Source: CAYNNP01 sp964398215
GTDB taxonomy: Bacteria; Planctomycetota; Planctomycetia; Pirellulales; Pirellulaceae
Assembly: GCA_964398215.1 (NCBI GenBank)
Contig: CAYNNP010000002.1
Coordinates: forward strand, 1 to 64,000
DNA length: 64,000 nt
Direction: 5' to 3'
Positions 1-9,144 of the stretch are shown piece by piece. Below the pieces are notes generated by a model, which did not search any database, was not told the origin of the DNA, and saw only the letters and a list, made by a program, of their open reading frames with translations. The position numbers were made by a program, and so were the translations under genes. How positions within the stretch are numbered: position 1 is the first letter of the stretch; every line of letters starts with the position of its first letter.

Positions 1-386
1 ATCGGCTGCGTAGGTTGACGGTAAATCGGCTGCCCAAGGTCGGGATAACTTCGCCCCGGTTGAATTCCCGGGTTGGGTTGAATCTGTTGACCACCACCGA
101 GTCCGGGCAACCTGAAATCTCCATTGCCTGGGTTAAATTGTCGGCTTCCACCGCCTGAGTCCCGACCACTTTCAGACGGTATCCCTCCGAACCCTTTAAT
201 TTGTCCTTGATTGCCTTGTTGAGTGGAACCGCCTTGTTGAGCGAAACCGCCTAACTCTTTTTGGATGATTTGGCGTCCCTGTTGGCGGACTTCGTTTCCC
301 AGTCGTTTAAACAAACCGCGCTGGGCAAATGCATTTGAGGAAATGATCAAACTGATGATCAATGCTATTCCAAAATAGTTCTTCAT
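1..386 (-). CDS. Secreted Gln/Gly-rich protein, 3' end beyond window
   Basis: An open frame starts at ATG 384-386 on the minus strand and runs off the left edge after 128 codons, so the C-terminus is missing. The N-terminus is a signal peptide: a short basic start, the hydrophobic core IALIISLII and a SNAFA cleavage box. The rest is low complexity and rich in Gln, Gly and Pro (for example GGQQIQPNPGIQPG). It begins 33 bp after the stop of the giant gene at 420-5975 on the same strand, so the two are probably cotranscribed. I do not recognise a family; an exported structural or matrix protein is only a guess. Confidence 0.7.
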   Translation of the reverse strand, partial: MKNYFGIALIISLIISSNAFAQRGLFKRLGNEVRQQGRQIIQKELGGFAQQGGSTQQGNQGQIKGFGGIPSESGRDSGGGSRQFNPGNGDFRLPGLGGGQQIQPNPGIQPGRSYPDLGQPIYRQPTQP

Positions 387-419
387 TTCTTTCTCCATTT
401 AGAGATTACGTTTGGTGTT

Positions 420-3400
420 TTAGTTTTGTAGTTCAAGGATGTTGGCGAATTTCGCAAACTCAGGTGTAAAGAAGACCGGTTGTTGTTGATCTTGAGTAAT
501 CATCTTCACTCGCGTGGTTACGCCAGCTGCCAATTCGACCGGGTTTAATAACTCGTCGCCGGAAGGATTGGTGTCAAATTTCGGATCGCCAACGGTGTCG
601 AGAACCGCTTGTAAAAAAGCTGCGTTTCCGGTCGACGATTGCTGAACCGATTTCTGTTGTAGAGTGTTAGACGAAAGGAAGATGGTTCCCATTTCTGGAG
701 AAGCCAAATCCAACAGCGGATTCCGCAGCCCTGGTCGAATCGACTGTTCCGTTGGTGACAGATCCAGAAACACCATTCGCTTTGCGTCCGGAAGATCCAG
801 TTGCAGTGTGTCGATCAGGTCTCGCCAGGACACGGCGGTAGACCGTGCTTTTGCTTCACGAGTATTCGTCGTGGCTATGTAAAAGTTATCTCGTCGGTCA
901 ACGATACCCGCCGATGTGACAAACACGACGGCGACGTCACCATCGGTTGTGTTGTCGGCCAACCATTGAAAACCGTCCAGGATTGCGTCTTCGCTGACGT
1001 TGCCTTTCAGCAGTTTGGTTTTTATGTTGCCATAGAGCTTTCCGTTTTCGTGAGCCTTCATCGCCGATGCAAATGCAGTGGCGTCGCTCGCTGCGTGGGG
1101 AAGCTCAGATAGCTCATCAAACTCGGACACGCCGATCGCCAGGACATACACATCGGGCAGTGATTGTCGAACCGGTTTCTTCATGTCGACAACGATATGT
1201 TTGCCTTGCGAGCTTGCCTTGGCGTTGGCAGCGATCAAAACCAAATCATTTTGACCGGGCTGCAATTGGATGTCGTATTCGATTTTCATTGACAGCTGGT
1301 TGACTTGTGTCGGGCGAAACACTTTGGCAACCGAACCATTGTGCAGTAGCGTTAACGCGGTCAACGGCAATCCGTTCACGCTGGTCGCTTCACCTTTAAC
1401 TGTTGCAGTTTCGGATTCGGTTTCCCAGCGATCGGTTGGCCAAGTGATTTTTACACCAGGTGGATGATGTTTTGCGATTTCGTTCGGATCGCTAAAGTCG
1501 AGTTCCTGTTTGTCGGACTCATTGCCCTTGAGGCTTGCGAGCGCCGTTTTAAGTGAGCCGGTTTCGAGGATCGCGTCGATCACGTCGGGCCGATAGAGCT
1601 CCTTGCGAAACTGTTGCACTTCAAAGAACTTGGCCGACTTGTCATACCCGCGATTCAAATGCCAACCAATTAACCGGTCCGCACCGGGCGACGCGTCGTA
1701 GTAGCCTTGCGGGTGGTAAATGATCCATTGGCCGTCATCGCCCATGTAAAAGTTCAAAATCGGCTCGGCGAAATCGTAGCCGTCTGCCATCTTCATGTCG
1801 TAGCTGAATTTTTTACCATCGCGATTTAAGGTGACCGGCACGGTTTGCCCGGGCTTGTAATCGAACTCGCCGACCAACATTAGCTCAAACATTTCCGTTA
1901 AAGATTTTCCGTCGATCGAGACAATCTTGTCGCCGACCTGAACGCCAGCCTGCTCAGACGAAGTCCCGGCAACGATCTCGCGAACGGCGCTGTTTTCGAA
2001 TTTGAAATCAAAGATGCCTGTTGGGTTGTAGTTCTCCAGGCTCCAAAGTCGGATCGTTCTATCGGTCGAGGAAGTGGCGATCAGTTTTCCGTTACGAGAA
2101 GCACTGATGGCTGAGACGTAGTTTCCATGACCGATGAAGGCTCGTTTCAGCTCGTCGCCGTTGGTGTCCCACAGGGCGAGTAGACCCTCGTTGTCACCAA
2201 AGACAATCGGCTGTTCGACACCCAGTTTGGGTTGGTCAAGTAACGTGAACGTCGTTGGTTTGCGACCCGCGCTGATTCGATAGCGAGATTTTGGTTGAGC
2301 ATTCATCAGGTGCTCGACTAGGTAATAGGCGTCCTGACGGCGAACTGAAACCTTTTGAGCCCCGATCTCCGGGCGTTCACCAATCAGTTGAAGGTCACTA
2401 CGCTGCTCGACATCGGTAATCGCACGCTTTCGCAAATCGAGTACTCGTGTGGCGACGCCATGGTTGTTTCGCCTCCAGTCTTGTGGGGCATTGGGCCGGG
2501 TTCCGAACGCCAGTCGCTGCGAAGAATTTTTGTCGAAGGCGACTTCGTAAATCGGTTTGCCTTGTCCAGCAAATTTGAATTTTCGTTCGCCTGTCTTTAA
2601 GTCCCAGATATGGACTTCGCCAAATTTGTCCCCGCTGGCCACCAGTGTCCCGCCAGGTTGCATTGAAATTGCTCTAACATCCCAGCGGTGCTTGTTGTAG
2701 CCGCCCAATTCCTGAGCTGGCACCGCTGATGCTACCGGCTCACGAGATTGCCAAACGCGGACCCAGAATTTGCTTTGACCATCGACGACAGCGCTGCCCG
2801 CACCTGCCCAACGCCCTTCTTCCATCTGAAAACTCATTACGCGAGGTTGAGCTTTAGCTTGGTAAGGAAACTTGACTAGGTTGTTGAACACGTCGATCAG
2901 CCAGCCTCGCATCTGCGCGGGCATCTGATCTTTGGCTCCAGCTGGCGTTCCATTCAAGGCCGAATAGACTTGAGGACCTTCGAAATCAACACTTAACAAG
3001 TAGGGTTCGTCGGTCGCGAACGTCATGATGTCGTAAATGGGTTTGCTACGATCACGAGGCGGAATCCGATGCAGGATCTGGCGGGTCTGCCAATTCCGAA
3101 CGATCGTCATTCCATCGGCATCGGCGGAAACCAGCAGCTTGCCATCTCGCGAGAACGAAAGTTTTCGCGTCGGAGCTTCGTGGCCGGCTACAACTTCAGC
3201 CACCTCGTCCAGGTTGTCAGTTGAATAGACTCGGATGTTGCCATGCTTGCGGTAGTCGCTGACGCCGACCAACAAAGATCTGCCATCAGGAGACCATGCG
3301 ACCGCATGTACATTTCCGTAGGAGGTCCGAGACATGTCCCCACGCAGTGTGTGCAATAACGCCCCATTTTCGGCGTCCCAAATCCGAACGACTTTACCGC

Positions 3401-5975
3401 CACCAACGGCGATCTGGGTTCCATCAGGGCTGAACGCGAGATCGGAAATTTCATCCATAAAGCCACCGCTGTCGATGACCAATTCAGCTGGACCAGTGAA
3501 CTCATCGGCGATCTCTTTGATCGTTCTGGTATAGACTTTGACTGGTTCTTCTTGCTTTCCGCCTGTGGTAACCAACAACGATTCCAAGTTCGTTGGGGGT
3601 GCATAAGTCAACGCAGTACTGATTTCTTGCTGATCGACAATTGGAATCATAAGACGCATTCCGATGTCTTTTAATCCATTCCATTTCGCGCCCGCACGCC
3701 AAGTGACTCGGACATGGTCGCCGGGAGGGATCCGGTAACTGCATCCTTTGATCACGAATCGTTCTGCATCATGCTGGCTGTCGCACCATTCGGCGGCATT
3801 GCCAATCATGTCCAACAATCCAATTTTGTTTGCGCCGCTGGGCAATGAACCCGTTTCAGCCAAGTCGTTTTCGTTGTCAGATTCACCGCGAAACAATTTG
3901 CATTTGTCAGCATCAAGCTCGTTGCTGCCGCTCTTGAAACTCCATGGCAGCGGGTATCCCGAATCTAGTTTTCCCCGAGCGGCGACTTCCCATTCCTGTT
4001 CCGTGGGTAGACGGCCGCCCACCCAATGGCAAAACTCGGCAGCTTGTCGAATGGATAAATTGGTTACAGGAAGATCGGATGGCGTTGCTTGTTTGCCGTC
4101 AGAATTTGGATTGGCTTTGGTGTAAGCGGCGTACTGAGCGTTGGTGACTTCCTTGATGCCAATGTAATAGGGCTGAGGTATCTGAAGCGAAACTCCGGCT
4201 AACTCCCACGTTCGCAACGGCTGGTCGTTAACACCATATTGATAATCGCCTGCGACCACCAAAGCCAATTCCAAAGGAGCCATTCCTTCGAGTGCTTGTG
4301 CCAGCGCTCGGAGCGGCAATCCCGTTTCGTCATCGAACTGAGTTCCAGGTTTCGGAATCAATGACTTGGGCAACGCGAGACCTGGGTTTGTTTCAACCTT
4401 TGGCGTTTCCAATTTGCCAGAATCAACGATTTTCTCTGTTTCGATTTCCTTCAGCAGGATGTCGAAATTAGTGTTGTCCGGATCTATTTCCAGCGATGAA
4501 GCAAACGGCTGGAAACCAACTTTTTGCACCAGGATTTCATATTGTCCTGGTTTTAATTTTAGATCGTTCAGATCGCGAATTTCGCCAGCAATCTTCAGCG
4601 TCGTTTCGGTCGCATCGGGAAAGACGTTTAACCTCACGGCCAAGGATTCGATAATTGGTTCTGCTTTTTTAGGTTCTACTATCGGTTCCGTCTTAGGCTC
4701 TATTTTCGGTTCCGTCTTTGGTTCAATTATCGGTTCCGTCTTTGGTACTGTTATTGGCTTGACGATTGCTGATTTGTTGTCCGCAATTGAAATCGGTTCT
4801 TTGCTGCGGTCCCCGCGCAAATAAAGGCCGACGAAAGCTGCTGCGAGCAACATCACTATGCAAATCGGCCACAAGACGTAGGGTCGGCCAAGTACTTCGT
4901 TTAGTTTGTCTTTGCCGGTAGCAGGTGCAGGTGCNNNNNNNNNNNNNNNNNNNNNNNNNNNNNNNNNNNNNNNNNNNNNNNNNNNNNNNNNNNNNNNNNN
5001 NNNNNNNNNNNNNNNNNNNNNNNNNNNNNNNNNNGTTTTCTTTTTGCGGAGTGGTTCGCGAAGTTTGACTGTTTTGCTGGGTAAAATCGCTTCGCGATCG
5101 TTCTGTTTCTTTGGTTTGGTTTTCTGTACTACGACTTCAACAGGTACAAACGGAGCGTCGTCAAGTAGCTTCAAAACGGCTGCTGCGTTGTTCGGTCGTT
5201 CATCAACCGGCTTCTTTAACAACTGGTCAATCACAGAGGCCAGATCGCTGGGAACTTGAGGTGCAATTTCCTTGACCGGTTTCATCGGTTCGTCGCTGCT
5301 GTGCCAACGCATCCAAGCGACATCGGCGTCAATCGCTCCTTCGCCCGTGCCTGGAAACAGCGAATCGAATTTACTTCCTGTCAGTAATTCCAACGCCGTG
5401 AAACCTAGACAGTAGAAATCGACGGCTTCGCCAAACTGGCCAAACTCTGATCGAATCAATTCGGGAGCTAGATACTTTTTACTGCCTGCCGGAACTCGCA
5501 GTTCACCATCGCAATTGGAGGCTTCGAAGTCACTGAGTTTTGAAATGCCCTGATCGTTGATCAATATGTTAGATGGCCGAACGGAGCCGTGGACTTTTCC
5601 CTTGGCATGTAAAAAATCAAGTGCTCCCAGAATCTGACGTACGACACTACGGACGGTGTCGGCAGGCATCGGCTCGTCGATAATCTGATTAGCAAGAGAG
5701 CCTTTCATCAACTCCATCACGATCCAGGCGCGATCCTGATCGACGGTATGAATACGCAACACGTTTTCATGTTCGAACTGGGCGAGGAAGCTTGCTTCTT
5801 GCAAGAATTGACCAATGCGTTGTGCATCAGAACGTCCGACGTCCGAACCTGGCTCGGACTTAAGTTCCTTGACTGCGACATCGCGATTGAGCAATACGTC
5901 CCACGCTCTGTAGACGACCGAGTTTTCGCCTCTTCCAATTTCTTCGAATAGCTCGTAATTCGGGTGCTTTGTCAT
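420..5975 (-). CDS. Giant transmembrane pseudokinase / PEGA / FGE-like / WD40 / PDZ / pseudocaspase protein
   Basis: This 1851-residue protein (counting 34 unknown residues) has these domains in order: a protein-kinase fold at about 6-275, a Pro/Ala linker holding the N-run, a membrane segment near 366-384, KTEP repeats, a PEGA-like region, a formylglycine-generating-enzyme/SUMF1-like domain at about 565-780 (GRLPTEQEWEVAARG, GNAAEWC), WD40 repeats at about 840-1320, a PDZ domain at about 1320-1400, and a caspase-like (C14) domain from about 1605 to the end. The kinase keeps K36, E60, N136 and the APE motif, but HRD is HGS (129-131) and DFG is DFE (149-151). In the caspase fold the catalytic His position is Ala1689 (SAG for GHG) and the Cys position is Ser1740 (LDLSP for LDTCH). 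Both domains are therefore predicted inactive. The kinase end should be cytoplasmic and the rest periplasmic. It is divergent from the Tad locus. Confidence 0.88.
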   Translation of the reverse strand: MTKHPNYELFEEIGRGENSVVYRAWDVLLNRDVAVKELKSEPGSDVGRSDAQRIGQFLQEASFLAQFEHENVLRIHTVDQDRAWIVMELMKGSLANQIIDEPMPADTVRSVVRQILGALDFLHAKGKVHGSVRPSNILINDQGISKLSDFEASNCDGELRVPAGSKKYLAPELIRSEFGQFGEAVDFYCLGFTALELLTGSKFDSLFPGTGEGAIDADVAWMRWHSSDEPMKPVKEIAPQVPSDLASVIDQLLKKPVDERPNNAAAVLKLLDDAPFVPVEVVVQKTKPKKQNDREAILPSKTVKLREPLRKKKXXXXXXXXXXXXXXXXXXXXXXXXXXXXXXXXXXAPAPATGKDKLNEVLGRPYVLWPICIVMLLAAAFVGLYLRGDRSKEPISIADNKSAIVKPITVPKTEPIIEPKTEPKIEPKTEPIVEPKKAEPIIESLAVRLNVFPDATETTLKIAGEIRDLNDLKLKPGQYEILVQKVGFQPFASSLEIDPDNTNFDILLKEIETEKIVDSGKLETPKVETNPGLALPKSLIPKPGTQFDDETGLPLRALAQALEGMAPLELALVVAGDYQYGVNDQPLRTWELAGVSLQIPQPYYIGIKEVTNAQYAAYTKANPNSDGKQATPSDLPVTNLSIRQAAEFCHWVGGRLPTEQEWEVAARGKLDSGYPLPWSFKSGSNELDADKCKLFRGESDNENDLAETGSLPSGANKIGLLDMIGNAAEWCDSQHDAERFVIKGCSYRIPPGDHVRVTWRAGAKWNGLKDIGMRLMIPIVDQQEISTALTYAPPTNLESLLVTTGGKQEEPVKVYTRTIKEIADEFTGPAELVIDSGGFMDEISDLAFSPDGTQIAVGGGKVVRIWDAENGALLHTLRGDMSRTSYGNVHAVAWSPDGRSLLVGVSDYRKHGNIRVYSTDNLDEVAEVVAGHEAPTRKLSFSRDGKLLVSADADGMTIVRNWQTRQILHRIPPRDRSKPIYDIMTFATDEPYLLSVDFEGPQVYSALNGTPAGAKDQMPAQMRGWLIDVFNNLVKFPYQAKAQPRVMSFQMEEGRWAGAGSAVVDGQSKFWVRVWQSREPVASAVPAQELGGYNKHRWDVRAISMQPGGTLVASGDKFGEVHIWDLKTGERKFKFAGQGKPIYEVAFDKNSSQRLAFGTRPNAPQDWRRNNHGVATRVLDLRKRAITDVEQRSDLQLIGERPEIGAQKVSVRRQDAYYLVEHLMNAQPKSRYRISAGRKPTTFTLLDQPKLGVEQPIVFGDNEGLLALWDTNGDELKRAFIGHGNYVSAISASRNGKLIATSSTDRTIRLWSLENYNPTGIFDFKFENSAVREIVAGTSSEQAGVQVGDKIVSIDGKSLTEMFELMLVGEFDYKPGQTVPVTLNRDGKKFSYDMKMADGYDFAEPILNFYMGDDGQWIIYHPQGYYDASPGADRLIGWHLNRGYDKSAKFFEVQQFRKELYRPDVIDAILETGSLKTALASLKGNESDKQELDFSDPNEIAKHHPPGVKITWPTDRWETESETATVKGEATSVNGLPLTALTLLHNGSVAKVFRPTQVNQLSMKIEYDIQLQPGQNDLVLIAANAKASSQGKHIVVDMKKPVRQSLPDVYVLAIGVSEFDELSELPHAASDATAFASAMKAHENGKLYGNIKTKLLKGNVSEDAILDGFQWLADNTTDGDVAVVFVTSAGIVDRRDNFYIATTNTREAKARSTAVSWRDLIDTLQLDLPDAKRMVFLDLSPTEQSIRPGLRNPLLDLASPEMGTIFLSSNTLQQKSVQQSSTGNAAFLQAVLDTVGDPKFDTNPSGDELLNPVELAAGVTTRVKMITQDQQQPVFFTPEFAKFANILELQN
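4935..5034. other. Run of 100 N (assembly gap) inside the giant pseudokinase gene
   Basis: Exactly 100 N lie in the Pro/Ala-rich linker between the kinase domain and the membrane segment. Unlike the other two N-runs, the flanks share no sequence, so bases really are missing here. Both flanks are open in the same frame with 100 N between them. If the gene is intact, the true gap length is congruent to 1 modulo 3. Confidence 0.9.
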
Positions 5976-6139
5976 TTTTATCTTCCGTCTTTACTGGGTG
6001 ACGGTGCACTTACGGGCAGGATGAGCGGCTGTTACAGAATTCTTTTGGAATCCAGCTGAAATATTTTGGGAAGGCCGCCGTAAGTAAAGAGAACGGTCGA
6101 AATGGCTATTTGCGGGTTTGAGATTTAGGCTGGGATTTC
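5976..6139. promoter_or_regulatory. Divergent intergenic region between the giant gene and the Tad locus
   Basis: The 164 bp gap separates two diverging transcription units and must hold both promoters if they are transcribed from here. I could not pick convincing -35/-10 boxes by eye, and no strong inverted repeat stands out. The call rests on gene orientation only. Confidence 0.4.
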
Positions 6140-7249
6140 GTGGAACACAGAAACATTTATCAAGAATCGACGCGGCATTTTCTGCGGCCGGTGTTGCCGA
6201 TGCTGGACGATCCAGACGTGTCAGAAATCCTGATCAACGGTCCAGATACGGTTTACTTTGAGAATTCCGGACGACTGCAACGCGCAAAAGCCTCGTTCGG
6301 GTCTGAAGCAAGCTTGTTAGCCGCAGCCAGAAACATTGCCGAGTTTGCGGGTCGTTCGCTGGACGCTGAGAATCACAGCATGGACGCGCGACTGCCTGAT
6401 GGCTCTCGAGTCCATGTGATTGTGCCGCCGAGTGCTCGCAACGGAGTCTGTATCTCGATTCGAAAATTTCGTAACGAGAGTTTCGATCTGAAAAAATTGA
6501 TTGAGTGGAACAGTCTCACCGCGGAAACAGCAGAGTTTTTGTCGATCGCGGTTGAGCTGCATCGCAATATCGTTATCGCGGGCGGAACGGGTTCTGGAAA
6601 GACTTCTTTGCTGAATGCGCTTTCGGGTGAAATTCCAGAGCATGAACGGATTGTCGTGATCGAAGACAGTTCCGAACTGCAGCTTCAGCAACCTCACACG
6701 GTTTATCTGGAAGCTCAACCGGCTCGGCCTGATGGCAGTGGCCAAGTCTCGATTCGTGATTTGTTTGTCGATTCGTTGCGTATGAGGCCGGACCGAATTG
6801 TTGTTGGTGAAGTGAGGCGAGGCGAGGCTCTGGATTTGATTCAGTCAATGATTTCCGGGCATTCCGGCTCGATGACAACGGTCCACGCGACCACATCAAA
6901 AGACGCTGCGGTTCGATTGGAAACGCTCAGCATGATGAGCGACGTCGCATTGCCGTCTCATGTTGCACGGCTGCAAGTCGCGTCGGCTTTGCATTTGATC
7001 GTGTGCATCAATCGCCAAAGCGACGGCTCGCGAAGAGTCGAATCGATCAGTGAATGCCTGGGAACAGATACCCAAGGACAGTACCGGTTCCAGGATCTGT
7101 ATCGTTTTTATAGCGAGGGCCGAGGTGCTGACGTCCGGATAAAGGGAGCTCTGAAGTCGTGCGGCAACTCACCAAGCTTTTCCCAATTGGCTCATGAATC
7201 AGGGTTGGGCGACCGTATCAAATTGACCGCTTCCTTGTTCGAACAGTGA
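6140..7249 (+). CDS. cpaF: CpaF/TadA-type secretion ATPase (short form, first copy)
   Basis: This 369-residue member of the type II/IV secretion ATPase family would power assembly of the Flp pilus at the inner membrane. Walker A is GGTGSGKT at residues 148-155, followed by an Asp/Glu-rich box (VIEDSSELQ), RPDRIVVGEVRRGEALD and the His box TTVHATT. It begins with GTG and, unlike the second copy at 12775, has no N-terminal FHA domain. It is the first gene of the plus-strand Tad locus and sits 99 bp before the flp gene. Two CpaF paralogues in one locus could be two motors, for example extension and retraction or separate pseudopilin traffic; that is inference. Confidence 0.9.
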   Translation: MEHRNIYQESTRHFLRPVLPMLDDPDVSEILINGPDTVYFENSGRLQRAKASFGSEASLLAAARNIAEFAGRSLDAENHSMDARLPDGSRVHVIVPPSARNGVCISIRKFRNESFDLKKLIEWNSLTAETAEFLSIAVELHRNIVIAGGTGSGKTSLLNALSGEIPEHERIVVIEDSSELQLQQPHTVYLEAQPARPDGSGQVSIRDLFVDSLRMRPDRIVVGEVRRGEALDLIQSMISGHSGSMTTVHATTSKDAAVRLETLSMMSDVALPSHVARLQVASALHLIVCINRQSDGSRRVESISECLGTDTQGQYRFQDLYRFYSEGRGADVRIKGALKSCGNSPSFSQLAHESGLGDRIKLTASLFEQ

Positions 7250-7348
7250 TCGGAAAAAAATCTTACGGTCGCTGTAACAACTCTAAGTTCAACGCGTAAG
7301 TGCTGCATAGTACAAGATGCGAAGGACTCTTATTTCGGAAGTTTAAAT

Positions 7349-7537
7349 ATGAAAATCAAACAACCCAATCTGGCCGAAATTTTTCACAACGACGAAGACG
7401 GAATCGAAGCTGTGCAGGTCATTATGATCGTCGCCATTGCCGCCATCGTGCTGATTGGCGTCATGACGGTAGGCCAGGAAGTAATGGACTGGCTGAAAGA
7501 GAAATGGAACGAGCTGAAAGGCAAGAGTGTTTCATAG
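7349..7537 (+). CDS. flp: Flp-type pilin subunit
   Basis: This 62-residue protein has a short hydrophilic leader ending in DG (Gly18), then IEAVQ and a 20-residue hydrophobic helix (VIMIVAIAAIVLIGVM), then an amphipathic tail. Size and layout match Flp/type IVb prepilins cleaved after Gly by the peptidase encoded just downstream. The Glu lies at mature position 2 instead of the usual 5, where Gln is found, so the processing site is less certain. A GGAAG-like ribosome site lies upstream of the ATG. It is the likely major pilin of the locus. Confidence 0.85.
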   Translation: MKIKQPNLAEIFHNDEDGIEAVQVIMIVAIAAIVLIGVMTVGQEVMDWLKEKWNELKGKSVS

Positions 7538-7568
7538 GTAGTTGCTTGCGTCCTTTGGAATTAGAACT

Positions 7569-8261
7569 ATGTCTTCAATCAGCCAACCTGTTTCGAAATC
7601 ACGATTTCCGCAGCCAACCCGCAAACAGCTTTGGTGCGCTGCGGCGGTCAGTCCGTTGGCCATTGTGCCGCTTTGGCTGGCCATTCAGAACCCAACGCAC
7701 GGTCCGCTGAGCACGTTCAGTGGGCTTTTGTTGGCGTTGATGTTGGTCACCGCGACAGTCACCGATTTGAGCCGCCGAAAAATTTTCAATTGGGCGACGT
7801 ACACAACATTCGTCTGGGCGATCGCGATCAATGGCCTGGCAGTTTGGCTGCCTGTGTCGGTTGGGACGATCGGACTTGCGAATAGTCTTACTGGTGCCGT
7901 GGTCTGTTTCGTACTGATGTTGATTCCGTATTCACTGGCGCGAGGAGGAGCTGGAGATGTGAAGCTCGCAACGGCAATCGGAGCGCTCGTCGGACTCGAT
8001 GCGGGGCTGTTGATTATCGCTTTCACTTACATCGCCGCTGCGATTGCGATTGTTGGTTGGACCATTTGGACAAAAGGCCCTTTGCAATTGGCTTCGGCGC
8101 TTTGTCGAAAAGTTGCGGCCAAAATCTTGCCACGTTTTTTCGTGCAGCCTAGCGCACAGCAGAAAATGCTTCTTGACCAGCCGATTCCGTTGGCAGGATT
8201 TTTCCTGATCGCGACGCTAGTTGTTTTGCTTGATGTTCCACCGATGGTTTGGAGTCTGTAA
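7569..8261 (+). CDS. cpaA: Prepilin peptidase (CpaA/TadV family, A24)
   Basis: This polytopic membrane aspartic peptidase would cleave the leader of Flp and the TadE-like pseudopilins. The family residues are visible: the first Asp in TDLSRRKIFNW and the GxGD motif in GAGDVKLA, both at the cytoplasmic face. Several hydrophobic segments span the rest. I prefer ATG 7569 over the in-frame TTG at 7542. The stop overlaps the next ATG by one base (TAATG), which shows translational coupling. Loss of either Asp would argue against activity; both are present. Confidence 0.9.
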   Translation: MSSISQPVSKSRFPQPTRKQLWCAAAVSPLAIVPLWLAIQNPTHGPLSTFSGLLLALMLVTATVTDLSRRKIFNWATYTTFVWAIAINGLAVWLPVSVGTIGLANSLTGAVVCFVLMLIPYSLARGGAGDVKLATAIGALVGLDAGLLIIAFTYIAAAIAIVGWTIWTKGPLQLASALCRKVAAKILPRFFVQPSAQQKMLLDQPIPLAGFFLIATLVVLLDVPPMVWSL

Positions 8262-8497
8262 TGCGAACGCAGTACGGATCTCATGGGCCGCAAGGCAAGG
8301 AACCAACGGCAAACGGCCGGCCGACACGTCGGCGGCGACGGGATTCGGTTAGCCGAACCGGTGCGGCGAGCATGGAATTGGTCATGGCGACAGCCGTTGC
8401 GATTCCGGTTGCAGGAGGCTTGTTGTTTCTTGGTTTCAAAATCTGTCGCTACGTTTTTACTGTCTTTTCTGGTTCTCTTTCGATGCCGTTTGTGTAG
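8261..8497 (+). CDS. Small TadE-like pseudopilin
   Basis: This 78-residue protein has a basic N-terminal half (RRRRR) and one membrane helix preceded by GAASMELVMA. A Gly followed by Glu at mature position 5 is the class III prepilin processing signature. The start ATG overlaps the stop of the peptidase gene, which is why I chose it over the longer frame from 8249. It lacks the extracellular domain of ordinary TadE, so it may be a minor pseudopilin or a trimmed paralogue. Confidence 0.65.
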   Translation: MRTQYGSHGPQGKEPTANGRPTRRRRRDSVSRTGAASMELVMATAVAIPVAGGLLFLGFKICRYVFTVFSGSLSMPFV

Positions 8498-8505
8498 GGA
8501 ACTTG

Positions 8506-9144
8506 ATGAACACTAGCCTTAATAAAGTCAACGGACAGTCGATTCTCAATCTAGTGCGCAATGAAGATGGCGGCGCCTACACGCTGTCATACGTGATGGT
8601 GATTCCGATCTTGATGTTGCTGATTTGCGTGATTGTCGAAACGACTTTGATGATGAGTGCGAAAATTGGCACGGTGTACGCTGCGTATTCGGGTGCGAGG
8701 ACTGCGATTGTGTGGAGTTCAGCCAGCGACAACTGGCCGGAAGCCAAAACAAAGATCCAGCAAGCGGCGGTTCAGTCCTTTGTGCCTTTTGCCAGTGGGA
8801 TGGGAAGTTCCGGCTCAGTTCCAACTGAAGCTTCGGCGTACGTCGATTCGTATTCCTCTTTCGTCGATGACGCAGAGGCTGAATCTTATCTGCGCAAAAA
8901 GTATGCCAACGCGGCCAATCGCTTGAAAGTGACTGTTGACGGTCCACCCGAATCTCACGATTCAGAAATTGAGGTCACAGTCGAGTATCGATTTCGATTC
9001 AACATTCCGGGCATCGGGAGATTGTTGGGCGAGCAAGACGGCGATGGTTATTCCTTTCCGCTAAGAAGCACAGCCACACTTCAAAACGAAGGTCCGAAAA
9101 ATGAACAGCAAGACCTGGGGATCGGTTATGGCCAATTTGATTGA
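8506..9144 (+). CDS. TadE-like pilus assembly protein
   Basis: This 212-residue protein has a single N-terminal membrane helix (VMVIPILMLLICVIVETTLMM) just after a Gly-Gly and an exported domain. The pattern of an Ala/Gly-rich stretch after the helix (YAAYSGARTAIVWSS) is characteristic of TadE/TadG-like minor pseudopilins. The usual Glu at position 5 is not present (AYTLS). The 3' end overlaps the next gene by 44 bp, consistent with one transcript. Confidence 0.75.
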   Translation: MNTSLNKVNGQSILNLVRNEDGGAYTLSYVMVIPILMLLICVIVETTLMMSAKIGTVYAAYSGARTAIVWSSASDNWPEAKTKIQQAAVQSFVPFASGMGSSGSVPTEASAYVDSYSSFVDDAEAESYLRKKYANAANRLKVTVDGPPESHDSEIEVTVEYRFRFNIPGIGRLLGEQDGDGYSFPLRSTATLQNEGPKNEQQDLGIGYGQFD

